Translations under genes and position numbers: made by a program
Notes under the pieces: model-generated
The model's database searches: none
Told to the model about the DNA's origin: nothing
Seen by the model: only the letters and a program-made list of their open reading frames with translations
Origin: Argyresthia goedartella
Lineage: Eukaryota; Arthropoda; Insecta; Lepidoptera; Argyresthiidae
Length of the DNA: 64,000 nt
Direction of reading: 5' to 3'
NCBI GenBank assembly: GCA_949825045.1
Contig: OX463836.1
Coordinates: 9,441,829-9,505,828, forward strand
Part shown: in pieces, positions 31,654-43,206 of the stretch
How positions within the stretch are numbered: position 1 is the stretch's first letter
Layout: each line of letters starts with the position of its first letter

Positions 31654-33030
31654 CTAATCTACGGGCAGCCGAGACAACGTTGCTACCGCTCGTTTTAGAA
31701 CCGAGCCTCCTACTAGAACCTCTGCAGACCGGGGGGTCCCGTCCTTGCCAGGGAACAAGTTAACAATGCGCCCCCTGCGCCAACGTAGTGGCGGTAGGTT
31801 AGCATCCTTAACCAGAACGAGGTCACCAACACTAGGGGGGCTAGTTTTGTCAGTCCACTTAAGGCGCTGTTGTAAGATATGCAGATACTCGAGCGACCAA
31901 CGCTTCCAGATATTCTGAGTAAACTGCTGCAACATCTGATACCTTGACAACCGATACAATTTCACTCCCTCGAAGGGGTGCTCGGGCAACGCGTTAAGTG
32001 GCTGTCCTATCAAGAAATGGCCTGGGGTCAGAGCCTCCAGGTCATTTGGATCCGAGCTGAGCGGACACAACGGTCGCGAATTGAGAACGGGCTCGATCTT
32101 ACAAAACAATGTCGCGAGCTCCTCAAAAGTCAGCGCGGTCTGACCTGCTATACGCCCTAAGTGCGTCTTAGCTGACTTAACTACGGCCTCAAAAATCCCA
32201 CCCCAGTGGGGGCCAATCGGTGGGCTGAAGGTCCACTGTATACCCCGACGGGAGAGGGCCGTTCCAATATCCACTTTATTTACATTCAAAAAGTTGACTA
32301 TCTCTCGTAAGTATCGTTCCTCACCTATGTAGTTAGTGCCGTTATCAGAGCGGATCAAAGTTAGAACTCCCCTTCGAGAAACAAACCTATCCAAACAAGC
32401 AATGAAAGCCTCTGTCCAGAGATCAGCAACGAGCTCGAGATGTACCGCCTTGGTGGATAAACAAACAAACACACATAGGTACGCCTTGTATTGCTTAGCG
32501 GTACGCAATCGTGAACTCTTCACCATAAACGGTCCTGCAAAATCCGTACCAACACCTGAAAACGGTCTGACCTCATTCACACGATCAGGGGGCAAGTCCC
32601 CCATGAGAGGTTGCATCGTGGCAGCCTTAAGTCGATAACAAGGCATGCACCGAAACACGATGTTCCGTATGGCACGGCGGGCAGATAAGATCCAAAACTC
32701 CCGCTGGAGCGTGGCCAACAACGCGTTACAGCCGGCATGCGCGTTTTTAATATGACGATCAGTCACCAGCAATTCAACTAACTGTCCCCCCTTGGGGAGC
32801 AGAAGTGGGTGACGAGCCGAATACGACAGATTCGCATTGCGCAATCTTCCTCCTACCCGAAGTAACCCGGTCGAATCAACAAAGGGGTTGAGACGCGCGA
32901 CGGCTCCCTTCAATTTCGAACGTCCACTTCGTATAATCTCCAATTCTGCCCCAAACTTCGAGGACTGTACCAACCGGACCAAATTCAACAGCGACTCGTT
33001 TCGCTCTGCCGGAGTCAGAATAGGGTTCAA
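31654..33030 (-). CDS. Integrase region of BEL/Pao pol (partial polyprotein)
   Basis: 458 open codons. The zinc-binding HHCC is present (DRHIKNAHAGCNALL and FRCMPCYRLKA), then the catalytic D-D-E core: GVGTDFAGPF, LIRSDNGTNYIG, and GIFEAVVKSAKTHLG. The C-terminal part, SVGDLVLVKDANLPPLRWRR, is typical of Pao integrases. It is separated from RNase H by a 1-nt frame difference near 33090, so the polyprotein is broken. In the intact family this domain joins the DNA copy to host DNA. Confidence 0.85.
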   Translation of the reverse strand: MNPILTPAERNESLLNLVRLVQSSKFGAELEIIRSGRSKLKGAVARLNPFVDSTGLLRVGGRLRNANLSYSARHPLLLPKGGQLVELLVTDRHIKNAHAGCNALLATLQREFWILSARRAIRNIVFRCMPCYRLKAATMQPLMGDLPPDRVNEVRPFSGVGTDFAGPFMVKSSRLRTAKQYKAYLCVFVCLSTKAVHLELVADLWTEAFIACLDRFVSRRGVLTLIRSDNGTNYIGEERYLREIVNFLNVNKVDIGTALSRRGIQWTFSPPIGPHWGGIFEAVVKSAKTHLGRIAGQTALTFEELATLFCKIEPVLNSRPLCPLSSDPNDLEALTPGHFLIGQPLNALPEHPFEGVKLYRLSRYQMLQQFTQNIWKRWSLEYLHILQQRLKWTDKTSPPSVGDLVLVKDANLPPLRWRRGRIVNLFPGKDGTPRSAEVLVGGSVLKRAVATLSRLPVD

Positions 33031-33878
33031 CGTTCGCTGATCGCGAGGAGTACGACAATTTCGAGCGAATCTCCTAATCCAAGTGGACTCCTAATCAACT
33101 TGTCAAGTGAGCTATACCGGTCCAGCAGAAACCCGGCGTCAGGGTCCTCAGCCTTCTGGGTAACATGCACGGCCGCTCTGGGGCCATGATCCGAAGATAC
33201 TACTATATGGCTGTGGGGCCAGTCCGATTCTCTCTTGGCAAGCCAGGGTGGTCCCCACCACAAATGGTGTCTAACGAGTTCAGGAGCCTGACATCCCCTG
33301 GATGCACAATCAGACGGGTTCAATTCTCCTGGTACATGTATCCAGGTCAGTGGGACCTCAGACGACACAATCTGGGAGACACGGTTCGCAACAAAAACCT
33401 CTAAGTTATGGACCGAAGCCTTCAGCCAGCACAAAACAATCTGGCTGTCCGTCCAAGCGTACACCGTATCCTCCAAAACCACTGACCCACGCAACACTGT
33501 TAGAGTGTGATTCAAAAGTTTGGTCAAAAGAGCAGCCCCGGACAGTTCCAGTTTTGGAATCGTCATCCTTGTCCGAATAGGCGCTACCTTGCTTTTTGCC
33601 AAAACCAAACGCACGTCGACCTCCCCGGTGAAGGTGACGGTTCGCAAATAAACCGCTGCCGCAAACCCTCGTTCAGAGGCATCACAAAACCCGTGAAGGG
33701 TTGCCCTGTAATCCCCAGCAGGGACCAATTTCCTCGGCAGCGATACATTATTTATGTCCGATAGCGAGGTGAACATTCGCGTCCAATCAGTCAACAAATC
33801 ACCTGAGAGGTGGGTGTCCCAGGTCAACTGAGCCTTTGCATAAAACATTTGAGAGCAAAGGTGACTGGAGAAATCCAT
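33027..33878 (-). pseudogene. RNase H region of BEL/Pao pol
   Basis: LHGFCDASERGFAAAVYLRT, MTIPKLELSGAALLTKLLNH, VYAWTDSQIVLCWLKA and WIHVPGELNPSDCASRG carry the RNase H Asp/Glu pattern. Frame shifts separate it from RT upstream (about 33850) and integrase downstream. RNase H removes the RNA strand during reverse transcription. Confidence 0.85.
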
Positions 33879-35212
33879 CCATTCGGGTCGAACGTTCTCG
33901 CAATCGTTGACAGTACTGACCGCTTCGTCCAGGCCTTCGGTGTTTCTAAAACCACCCGATAGGTAAACTCATCATGGACGGGCCGGTACTGAATTCCAAG
34001 CACTGACAACATGTTAGGGTTGTCAGGATTCTCAAAAACGTGCGGGTCTTGTTGAAACTCATCTGGGAGACCAGCCAGCAACTCACTTGCGTAGTTCATA
34101 GCCGCCTCGTTCCAGCAATTGAATGAGCTCGTCACGTCGGTCCAGAGCTTCCTCTACACTGGCTGCCCCTGTGCAGACGTCATCGACGTACAAATCTTGC
34201 TCCAGGATAGCGGCGGCTCTAGGATAGCTCACACGGTCACGCGACGCCAACTCCCGCAGGGTACGCATCGCCAAATACGGGCTAGACCGTAACCCATACG
34301 TGTTCGTGTTTAACTCATAGACCCTGACTGGCTCGGCCGTGGACTCACGCCAAAGTATCAACTGATACCTTCTGTCAGCCGGATGAATTACCGTTTGCCT
34401 AAACATCATCCGAATGTCTGCGACAAATACAATCTGGTGTCCCTTGACATCCTACGCTCCATCGACATCAATCTCGTCTCAGCCATCTTCCTAGATTCTC
34501 CTAGTGGCGGTCGATCGGCCCTGAAAGGCAGTCGAGTTACAAAACGACCAGAACGAAGGCGACCAGTACTATTCTGGTAAAACAACTCGCACTCTTCTTT
34601 GTCTGCGTCGACTCGACGAACGGTGGGAGGTTCCTCTATCTCCCAGAAACGTTGGATAGCGTCTGACAACGCTGAGCCAATAAGCATGCCATCTGACTCG
34701 GCAGGCCTAACCATTGGCAATGCCGGACCCATGATCACGTGACCAAACTTAGTATCCACAGCAATCAACCCGTCCGGCTGAAGAACTCGCCGATCCGACA
34801 ACAGAAACCTACCCAGAACGTCTGCTCCCAGTAGCAGGACGACCGGGGCTGGAGTGTCAAAATCGGGATCCGCCAACTTTAGTCCTGATGTCAGGAATCG
34901 AACGGCCGGATTCAACTTCACCAAGGGGTGTCTGCCCATGACATGCGTCATTACTAAAGCTTGCACGGATGTTTTTGTCAAAATGTCATAACGTGGAGAG
35001 AACGTGATCACCGATTGACCAACTACATTCGTAACCGTAACATTCCCCACGCCCCGTATTGATTTATTATACCTATTTACCTTGAGGCCCAACCATTTTG
35101 CTAAATCATTCGATACAATGCAGCCCTGAGCTCCAGAATCTAATAGGGCGCGAACGTATGTTGGGTTGCCCGCCAAATCCCAAACAAGCACAGAGGCGAT
35201 CGGTAACACCAC
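33824..35212 (-). pseudogene. Protease and truncated reverse transcriptase of BEL/Pao pol
   Basis: The protease active site is RALLDSGAQGCIVSNDLA (DSG) with VLLLGADVLGRFLL later. The linker RFWEIEEPPTVRRV follows. The frame then jumps from SMERRMSRDT to QIVFVADIRMMFRQTVIH: the RT fingers and first palm block, usually over 100 residues, are gone. The remaining palm includes LEQDLYVDDVCTGA (YVDD). A further frame shift at about 34130 precedes YRPVHDEFTYRVVLETPK and TIARTFDPNGWISP. The element cannot make a working RT. Confidence 0.8.
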
Positions 35213-35254
35213 CGTCTCCGGTTGGGGGGCAACAAATTGTTGGGCCGCAAATTC

Positions 35255-37081
35255 CTAGCGAGGGCCCCCGGGGCCCCAATCTGCCTGTAACCGATCAGGT
35301 AGGCAGCTATACACCAGAGGGTCCCAATGTACAAATGGCCCACGCGCCGGTTCCATTGCCACCCTACGACGCCCCCCGAAGGGGGGTGGGCGTGAATTCA
35401 ACCGTGGCCGCTCCATGAGCGGGGGGGACATCACATGCGACCGACGAGGACGAGGCGACGAGCGGGGCGACAACTGAGGCGGCGTCCGAACCGCACCCGC
35501 ATAGCTCGAAGGTGTCCCATGCCACCCGCCCGTTACGGCCTGCTCAACACACCCAATGTCCCGCTGAGTCGGATGCTGAGTCTCAACCGAAAACTCAGGG
35601 CCCCCCATGTGATGACCCTGAGTGCGGCCCTGCACCCCTGGGTGGCCGCGTGCTTGTGGCCCCATTGCCCGCTGAGTCGGATGCTGAGTCGCAACCGAAA
35701 ACTCAGGGCCCCCCATGTGATGACCCTGAGTGCGGCCCTGCACCCTAGTACTGCCCTGTGCACGTGGGGACGTTGGCCCCTGAGTTGCGCTCCGAGTCGC
35801 AAACGAATTCTCAGGGCCCCTTGCCGTGTCACCCTGGGTACGGCCCTGTGGTGGCTGTTGGCCGGACCGGTTCATGCACAACAGATTGTTATGGGCCCCA
35901 CCACAATATCCGCACATTTGTGTGCGCGTGCAGTCCCTAGCCAGGTGTGGCCCGAGGCACAGGAAACACCAGCCCCGCTGCTTGGCCATCTGGCGCTGTC
36001 CCTGAAACCTAAGTTCCCCGAACTTATTGCAATTGGCCACAGCATGGCCAATCTGACTACAACATGGGCAGGTCTCACTATGTGGGGTCAATGCACTCAC
36101 AGTCCCATATGACTGCCGGTTGGTGCGGTCCTTCCTCGTCGGAGGGCCCCTACTCACAGCGCTCCCGGCAGCTCTCTGTGGCTCCGAAGGATGGGTGACC
36201 GTCAACCCCAAATTCTCTGCCCGTCGAGACTCCTCTTCCAAAAATCCGACCAAGTCGGAGAAGGCGGGCAGGTCCTCGGCCGACCTCCCGTGAGACTGTT
36301 CGAAACGAGTCTGCACGTCAGCGGGTAGGCGGGAAAGTACAATGTACAACAGTAAGTACGACCATTCACCAACCGGAAGTCCAAGATTCTCTAGAGCCTT
36401 GGTGACGGACAACAATGGGTTCAAAACCTCCGTCTGTATGGCCCCGACCTTGTTCACAACCGGGATGCTAAACAAACGGTTCAGTTGGGCATCGGCCAAC
36501 CTCCGTTTGTTGTGGTAACGTCTGACCAACATTGCCTGGCCGTCTCATAGTTGCCCTCCGTAACTGTCAAATGAGCGACCAGCTCCCTAGGCTCACCCCT
36601 AAATGCTGCCACCAACCAGCTGAGCCATCTTGACAGACTTGGTAATGTCCGATCGCAAGTGCACCAAACTGTCGAACAGATTGATGAAGCTCATCCATTC
36701 ACCGGACACGCCGTCAAAGGTAGGCATAGTTATCTCGGGTAACCTGGTCCCCGATCCCTGATGCGGCAGAGGTGCTTCAATGTCACCACCATGGCTGGAC
36801 TCGCGCTGTCTCCGTATGTCCGCAGCCTTCTGCGTGATAGCAGCTGCCATCTCCATACATTGGTCGACATCCCCTATCAACCGTGACAGCCTGTCAGGTG
36901 CACAACCATCAACTGATTCCGCCTGCGCGGACAATTCGAGCACCCTATTGTAACGTTCCTTAACGTCCATAGACCGCTCCAATACCACATCATGCCTATC
37001 TAAGCGGTCTATCAGACCGTGTGCGGAGGAAAACCATCTGAGTTCCTTAGAAACACCCTTCTGGATTTCAGATAACGACAT
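35255..37081 (-). pseudogene. Gag region of the BEL/Pao element
   Basis: The N-terminal frame (37081-36599) has LPEITMPTFDGVSGEWMSFI and SLVHLRSDITKSVKMAQLV, a Pao gag (DUF1759-like) core. A frame shift near 36600 leads to the second frame (36532-35255) with three CCHC-type knuckles: CPCCSQIGHAVANC, CFLCLGPHLARDC and CGYCGGAHNNLLC. A Gly/Gln-rich repeat region follows. Gag forms the particle and binds the RNA. Confidence 0.8.
35553..35870 (-). repeat. 36-residue tandem repeat in gag
   Basis: Units of 108 bp begin at about 35561, 35669 and 35777. The first two are almost identical, the third diverged. They encode GRTQGHHMGGPEFSV-type repeats. A length that is a multiple of three keeps the frame. 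Confidence 0.75.
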
Positions 37082-37657
37082 GATCGGAACGATATTTACT
37101 CACAATTTGCAGTAACTCAATTTTATTGGACCCTTCAGTTCATAACCGAAACGAGGGAACCCTAAACAATAACTTAAATAATGTTGTTTTCCTTAAACAA
37201 TAGGAACCGAGTTTTATATCTATATAAATTATGCTACACTTCTAATATTGTAATCCTGTAAATAATAAGTTAGTTTCCCTTTATTATTATAACACACACA
37301 GACAATAGTCAATATTAGTTCAAGTTATAAATTGCTATACACTAGCTGCACAATAAACTGAAAACAATGTAATAGCCTGCTATCAATAGATGTAACTACC
37401 TATGTTAACCAAAACATTCATTCAATACCATTACTATCACATCTCAGTACAACTGGTCATTTAGGGAAAACTGTAATATCTATCTGTCTACTACCAGCAA
37501 TAGACTTATAGCTTACAAATACTACCAATCTATGTGGATATAGGAACAAACAAGTTACCTAACCGCCTAGATACCTACAGATTGATAGTCCCAAGTCGTG
37601 CTTTCCTGAAGCCCTTGACGGCTGCAATCTCAGGAAACCACGCTCTAGCTACCAAAT
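37082..37657 (-). other. BEL/Pao leader and primer-binding site
   Basis: An A+T-rich leader between the 5' LTR and gag with no coding signal. Three bases after the LTR the minus strand reads TGGTAGCTAGAGCGTGG (37637-37654), a plausible tRNA-3'-end primer site; the tRNA is not assigned. Confidence 0.6.
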
Positions 37658-38202
37658 TGTTCAGGCTTCTCAGCACCTAATGACCTCGTAGGGGCCCATG
37701 AGCTACGAGGTAGCGTGACGATCAGGTGCCAAGAAGTGATGAACGTCGGCGATTCACCGAGCTAAAGTTATGTGGGGTAGTCTAACCTGGTCTGTGCTTC
37801 GGTCCCGTCAACCTCCTGTCTCTCTGCAAGGCCCGCGCGCGCCCTAGGCTCTTCTTGGTAGACAGGTTCTTCAGCCAACCAGGTATGACTGGCGGGCCAG
37901 CGTCAATGAGCACAGTGGTCCAACACAGGTTATGTTCTACGTGGTAAATACGAATCGGGCACGAAAATCCGAACTTTATCTGGTTCGAGAGACAACGGCA
38001 CACTCAGCTATATTAAGAGGGAATCCCGAATACATTCCAGATGCCCTTTGATTTAATTTCAACCCTAATCAACACGCGTTTTCATTGCGGGGTTTTTTCG
38101 TCTTTCGTCTGTCAGTTGTCAAAACTGCCAGATTGACAGCTAACGTCAAATTAAAATGACCGTTCAGAAACCATCGATCGAATATCGATTTGGAATCGAA
38201 CA
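37658..38202 (-). repeat. 5' LTR of the BEL/Pao element
   Basis: 545 bp. On the minus strand it starts TGTTCGATTCC and ends GCCTGAACA. It should carry the promoter. GTATA follows it on the plus strand. Confidence 0.92.
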
Positions 38203-38224
38203 GTATAACTATCAGGTAATTGTA

Positions 38225-38357
38225 CAGGTTCATACATGCACGACCCCTTGTCCCAAAAGAGGTGGCAAAGGCATAGGTACGTGGTCAGCACCGGGATTCG
38301 AAGCTGCATCTCCTGTGTGACAGGTGAGGGTGTAATCACTATACCACGTTAGCTCTT
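38225..38357 (-). mobile_element. tRNA-derived SINE fragment
   Basis: The minus strand reads AGAGCTAACGTGGTATAGTG ... CTTCGAATCCCGGTGCTGAC, a tRNA-Val-like head with recognisable A and B boxes. A short body (to 'ggcaaaggcataggtacgtg') follows. Related tRNA-like ends occur at 48807-49167. Confidence 0.6.
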
Positions 38358-38892
38358 AGATACGTTAACTGTAGGGTCTATTTGTGGGTAAAGCCACCGA
38401 TTTTGCCAGAAGTCGCGAAAAAGTGTTGCTGAATTTTTCGCGACCGTGACGTGAAAGTATCGAAATATTTATCGCCACCGTAGCGTAAAAGTGATGAAAA
38501 ATGGTAGCGGAAAGTCATTATTCAGACTACACCGAGCACAATGTTTGTTTTAATTTATCTCTGTATCTTTTGGACTTTTCAGCCGATGATAGAGGCATCT
38601 GTGAATAAAAGATATTTATTAAATCAATATCACAATCATAATGTAATAAAAAGTAAGTTCAAAAACGAAAACCAGACTATCACGCTCTCAAAAGTATGAA
38701 CCAAGAAAATATTCTCATCTGAAATTGTTTCGTATTCGATATTTATCGTGTATTTATTGTTATTTTAATTGTATCTTTGTTTATTTTTGCCTTTTTCACA
38801 TAATAAATAACTATAATTAAACAAGTTTTATATTAAGAACATCGAATCTTTCTGGGATACCTACAGTTGAAATTCCCTTACGCTTTTTCCGT

Positions 38893-39133
38893 GTACATCT
38901 ATGAAAACATATGTCCATCGATAGAAAATTCAATTACAAACAACAGATGTTCTTTGACAAAATTTCGTAAATATGTTTCTGAGAAAATTCAGTTTTGTTT
39001 GTAAAAAATTGACTAACTTACATATTCGAACTAAATTATCTCAGAAACGCTACTATTTGCGACATTTTGTCATAGAACATTTCTTGTTTGTAATTGAATT
39101 CTCTATCGATGGACATAATTATGATTTATAGGT
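38893..39133. repeat. Long imperfect palindrome, ~100-bp arms
   Basis: The left arm (tacatctatgaaaacatatg, ccatcgatagaaaattcaat...) pairs with the right arm (...attgaattctctatcgatgg, 'tataggtgta'). Each arm is about 100 bp with scattered mismatches. A foldback MITE nested in the 2.1-kb element. Confidence 0.7.
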
Positions 39134-39244
39134 GTACGTCTAAAAGTGAAATTTTAGAATATGCAACCCCAGTATCCCAGGCACCATACAAAAATGGTCG
39201 ATGTTCTTTCATGTATTGAATACATATTTCTGCAAGGTGTAAAT

Positions 39245-39459
39245 GAATTAACGCAAAATGAGAAAGTACTTTGTTTGGGACATTATTCTCTGCAACTTTC
39301 ATACTGAAACCGATTTGATAAGAGCAACTTTATTTTTCACTACTCTATACAATCTACTGGGAAGTGAAAAATAAAATTGCTCTGATCAAATCGGTTTCTT
39401 AATGAAAGTTGCTCAGAATGATGTCCCTAACAAAGCAGTTTCTCATTTTGGGTCAATTC
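39245..39459. repeat. Foldback MITE, ~97-bp arms
   Basis: The left arm starts gaattaacgcaaaatgagaa; the right arm ends with its near complement. The central 'agtgaaaaataaaattgctc' pairs with 'gagcaactttatttttcact'. It shares a segment with dispersed repeat B. Confidence 0.7.
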
Positions 39460-40639
39460 ATTAAAATATTATTCATAGTGGTGTTTAGACAGCCGTGTTC
39501 ATGGTTCACTAGATATAGGCACACGACGATTTCCCGACTTTTTTACTGTAGATGCAGATAGTGAAAAATTATTTTGCAGAAATTGATACCAGTAAATACA
39601 AAATCTACTATAAAAGTTTCTAAGAAGATTCTATGTGTATCCCAGCCTTTACATGGTGTCGAAGAGGAGGTGACGAAAACAATCACGACACCGGTGACGA
39701 TAAAGTGTCGAAAAAGTAGCGAAAAAGTAACAGTATCGGTAATGTAAATAAAGATTATTCGCAAACGTGCTTTATTATGACATTGTAATCAATAGTAGTC
39801 AATAGCCTACGTTTTTGAAACTTAGAGCAATATAGATCTCAGTAAAATCCAACGCTGACCTTGGTAAATATCACTAAAACTGTCTCCCGACACGCTGACC
39901 ATAACCTCTCACGATGACACAACAGAAAATTACTCATGCTACGTGAGAGATGACATTCAGTTCTTTTTTTTAATAAACATTAGTGTTGCCAGTCGAATGA
40001 AACACAAATGACACATTTTATTCAAAAACTGCTCTACGAAAATGGTCGCGTTAAAGTAGTGTCGAAAAAGTTGCAAATCACGTACAAATACTTTAACACA
40101 GAAAAGGCTTAGTAAGAGTACTTGTATTCTTACACAATACGTAATGATAGACCCGCCAATAATATGGGAATGCCATAGTACTTATTGTTCACATCTAAAA
40201 TTACTAAAAGTTCACAAAAAAATCGGTCAAAGTCAACCTCTCCCGAAAATCGCTTGCTTTTTTACCCGAATTTCACCCGATTTTGATGAAAACATTGGAA
40301 TGCCTTGGTTCCAGTACTGTATTTATTTTAATCAATCATTTGCCATTTAAGACTATAAATTGCTTTTTAGGACACACATATTTAAAAAACAATACAAGTT
40401 ATATTTTCAGAGAAATTTAAATGAACATTTCCGAGTACGGAAAATGTGGCAGAATCGGTGGCTTTACCCTTGTATGTATGTAGAGTAGGTATGTATTTTC
40501 ACCAAAATATATTTTTTTTGTGAACAGACTACAAATTGTCTACAGTTTTCGGATTTTATGCCTTATTTGTGCTATAACACTTTGCTTTTTTCCAAATTTC
40601 ATGATTATAGGTCAACGGGAAGTACCCTCACCGTACAAA

Positions 40640-40850
40640 ACAACTCCACGCCAAACAATACGGTTTCACTAGGGGTAAATCGACTACTACTACCCTTATA
40701 TCTCATATTTATTCTGCATGGGAGGCCGCACAGGATGCTATCGGAGTTTTTTGCGACCTGTCGAAGGCGTTTAATTGTGTTGATCATAATACGCTAGTAA
40801 TTAAATTAAATAATTACGGAGTTTTAAATCGATCGATCACTAGCTTCAAT
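40640..40850 (+). pseudogene. LINE RT fragment
   Basis: Encodes KQLHAKQYGFTRGKSTTTTL, ISHIYSAWEAAQDAIGVFCD, LSKAFNCVDHNTLVIKLNN, which are RT blocks around palm motif A. It resembles the LINE RT at 55697-57280 (HAKQFGFTKGRSTIDAGIAL, LGVFCDLSKAFDCVNHETLL). Confidence 0.65.
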
Positions 40851-41084
40851 TCCGAGTTCACACCTCCCCTGGGTCCTATCGGTAACTATTGCACTTGACT
40901 CCTTTTGGTCTTGGGCCCATTAGGCTGACGTGAAAAAGACTCACTGGCCCGCGTGGCCCTTTATGGCCAAAATCCTTCTCAAACATGAACAGTGCAATTC
41001 AGCCCCGGCCCTCAGTCCCCGGCAGCGGCTCAGGTTACGGCGGGGCAGAGGGAGCTAAGAATTCCCGGCAGAGATCCGGCTGCC

Positions 41085-41560
41085 AACATACAATGACCCT
41101 GGCTACGTACAATACAAGGACTTCGAGTAAAGACGATAGGCTTCTCGAATTGCTAGAAGTTGCATATCAACTGGCAGCTAATAAGGCTTTCCGAAGTAAG
41201 GAGGCAGGGCGAAGACCTAACGTGCCTAGCATCTCTAGGCAGCCAGTCGTGCCTAGCAGACTCTATCTCTCTATACTCTAGATACGGTGGTGTCGGCTTT
41301 TTGATCCACAAGAGACTTTACTCGGCAGTCCAAAACATAACGAGTGTTTCTCCACGAGTATGTTATGTTAATCTGACGCTGAGTAAGAGATATGCGATCA
41401 AAGTCGTACAAGTGTATGCCCTTCGGACCGTAAAAAAAATGAAAACGTAGAGCCCTTCTACGAGGACATAGAGGGCGTGTCGAGAGAAGCCATGATAATA
41501 AACGGTAGTGATAGGGGTGCAAGCAAGATCGCCTCCCAATGTGGGTAGCTGGGGATAACC
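41085..41560 (+). pseudogene. RTE-like endonuclease relic
   Basis: Frames in order give MTLATYNTRTSSKDDRLLEL, LSEVRRQGEDL, YGGVGFLIHKRL, LSKRYAIKVVQVYA and PFYEDIEG. This is the APE endonuclease start of an RTE/craft-like LINE, with three frame changes. Truncated near INGSDRGASK. Confidence 0.65.
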
Positions 41561-42069
41561 AGTTATCACGGCGCACCCTGGGCGACATGGTTAGTAAAGT
41601 GAGGGCTTTACCAACACTTTTCTAGCTATGTTGGCGAAGATCTCCTGGTTCTATCGGGGGTTGAAGGCGCCCTCGGTAGAATAAATACGCCTACCTGCAT
41701 TAGTCCTTCGCAGTTGAGAGCCATGAGCGAGGATGAAGGAGTCCTGGAGGTCGGGTCAGTTACCTTTGGGAGACAACACGCCCTCTTTGGTCCGGATTTC
41801 ATGCAAAACAGTAGCCTTGCAACTAGCCAAGGTAAAGGAGCCAGGGTCGGCACAAGCTGAACCTCACCCACTTACACAAAGAGCTGGGTCTGTGCAAACG
41901 GAACCGCTCACTAAAACAACACCTACAATCGGGGGGCAGACGCGGCGAAAGCTGCGTTACCCTCTTTCACAAGTGGGTTCAGGGCAACGAAGTCGAGTCG
42001 AAGAGGCAAAAGGTCGAGCGCCACGGCGACTCCCAACCCAGCTTCGCTGACGCAATCAGGGCGGACCTC

Positions 42070-42500
42070 ACGGTAGCAGTTGTGACCGAGGGGACCGGCC
42101 ACCTGTCGACGCAGCAGGCCCAAGAAGTGTAGGAGTTGTTGCAAGGGCGGTTGATGTAGGAGGCCGTGCAACTCTCCTCGGACCAGGCGGGCCCTACTTT
42201 CCAGGGAAAGCCGGTCCATGACAATAGTGCCCTCAAGCTCTGGTGCGAGGACCAGAGGACCCTAACATGACTTACCCTGTGCCTAGGCAGCTTAACCCTC
42301 TCAACGGGGAAAAAGCTCATGGTACGGAAGCAGAGCGACCTACCTCGTAGGGTGCGCTGTGGCATCCTTCTGCCGGGGGTCTGGGAAGACATGCGACCTG
42401 TCGGACGCACGCTCCAGTACCGGAACCCGTGGGCGCAGGTGAGCAGGTGGCTTCTGCTTAAGGCGGACCTTGTGGTTCAAATTTTGGTAAACATTTACTA
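42070..42500 (+). pseudogene. DUF4780-like relic
   Basis: Reading across two stops gives EELLQGRLM, GPTFQGKPVHDNSALKLW, CEDQRTLT, then KLMVRKQSDLPRRVRCGILL, PGVWEDMRPVGRTLQYRNPW and AQVSRWLLLKADLV. The order (ALKLWCEDQ, DLPRR, RNPWAQVSRW) resembles DUF4780 proteins that occur near retroelements in arthropods. Family assignment is from memory of the motif order. Confidence 0.4.
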
Positions 42501-43206
42501 ATTGTGAGAAACAAATAATATTTATGGTGTCAAATACTTTATTTCACCGATTTATACTTTAATATATGGATAACGTATTGGTTTAAAATAGGGTGTAACA
42601 ATATTGGTGAGCGTTTGTATTTTTGGAATGAAAATGTATTTTTTGGATGTCACTTTTTAGTAAATTTGATAAGCAGTTGAATATACCTGATGAAGTGAAG
42701 TGAATATGAAGTACATATCTGGGTATCTAAGATACCTATGTAGGTAGCGATGAAGCTAGATATTATAATTTACAGGTAGGTTCTCACATCACACACCCTA
42801 GTCACAATGAACACTTAGCACATTCGAGTTTTATTCAATGAGATATGTTGATTGGGCACGTGTACTGTAGTTTACCATCAATTTCGCAAGCAGGTAGGTA
42901 CTCGCAGAACGTACGTACAGCTGCTATGCGGCTTCGTTGGTACTGGACTGGAGTCAGCTGCCCGGTCAGGTACAGGGTTTAGGTATGCAACCCAGGTTTG
43001 GGTAGGTTATTTCGGCGGACGTTGACCTTTGCTCGGCCTTATGGCAGCCTGCAGTCGTAGTGATGAAACGCATCGCGTATTATAGACTGGTCTGCTTCGG
43101 TCGATAGGATAAAGGTAGAACGAACTCTTATGCAGATTTTCGTTGGGTTGCAGTTGGTAGGTGATGTTTGGGCTTTGAGTGCTTGATAAGATAACCAAGT
43201 TTGATA
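42501..43206. other. Spacer, no gene recognised
   Basis: Nothing coding or repeated was seen on either strand. The short minus frame 43007-43198 has no motif. Confidence 0.4.

Larger units (their letters stand above)
31069..38202 (-). mobile_element. BEL/Pao LTR retrotransposon with both LTRs
   Basis: 7,134 bp flanked by GTATA (31064-31068 and 38203-38207). LTRs 31069-31621 and 37658-38202 start TG and end CA and are nearly identical. The minus-strand coding region has gag, protease, part of RT, RNase H and integrase, with several frameshifts and an RT deletion. The primer-binding site and polarity agree with minus-strand transcription. Confidence 0.92.
38386..40469. mobile_element. 2.1-kb non-autonomous TIR element
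   Basis: Ends are inverted: GGGTAAAGCCACCGATTTTG (left, 38386) and GGGTAAAGCCACCGATTCTG (right, complement ending 40469). TTGT flanks both sides (38382-38385, 40470-40473), a 4-bp target duplication. The subterminal motif 'gtcgcgaaaaagtg' / 'gtcgaaaaagt' recurs near 38409, 39706 and 40050. No transposase. Two hairpin elements lie inside. A 4-bp duplication is seen in CMC-like and Ginger-like elements, but the class is unassigned. Confidence 0.7.

Noticed and set aside
35435..36112. Plus-strand open frame of 225 codons
   Set aside because: Antisense shadow of the G+C-rich gag repeat region of the BEL/Pao element.
38151..38339. Minus-strand open frame over the LTR edge
   Set aside because: It runs from LTR into a SINE head; no motif.
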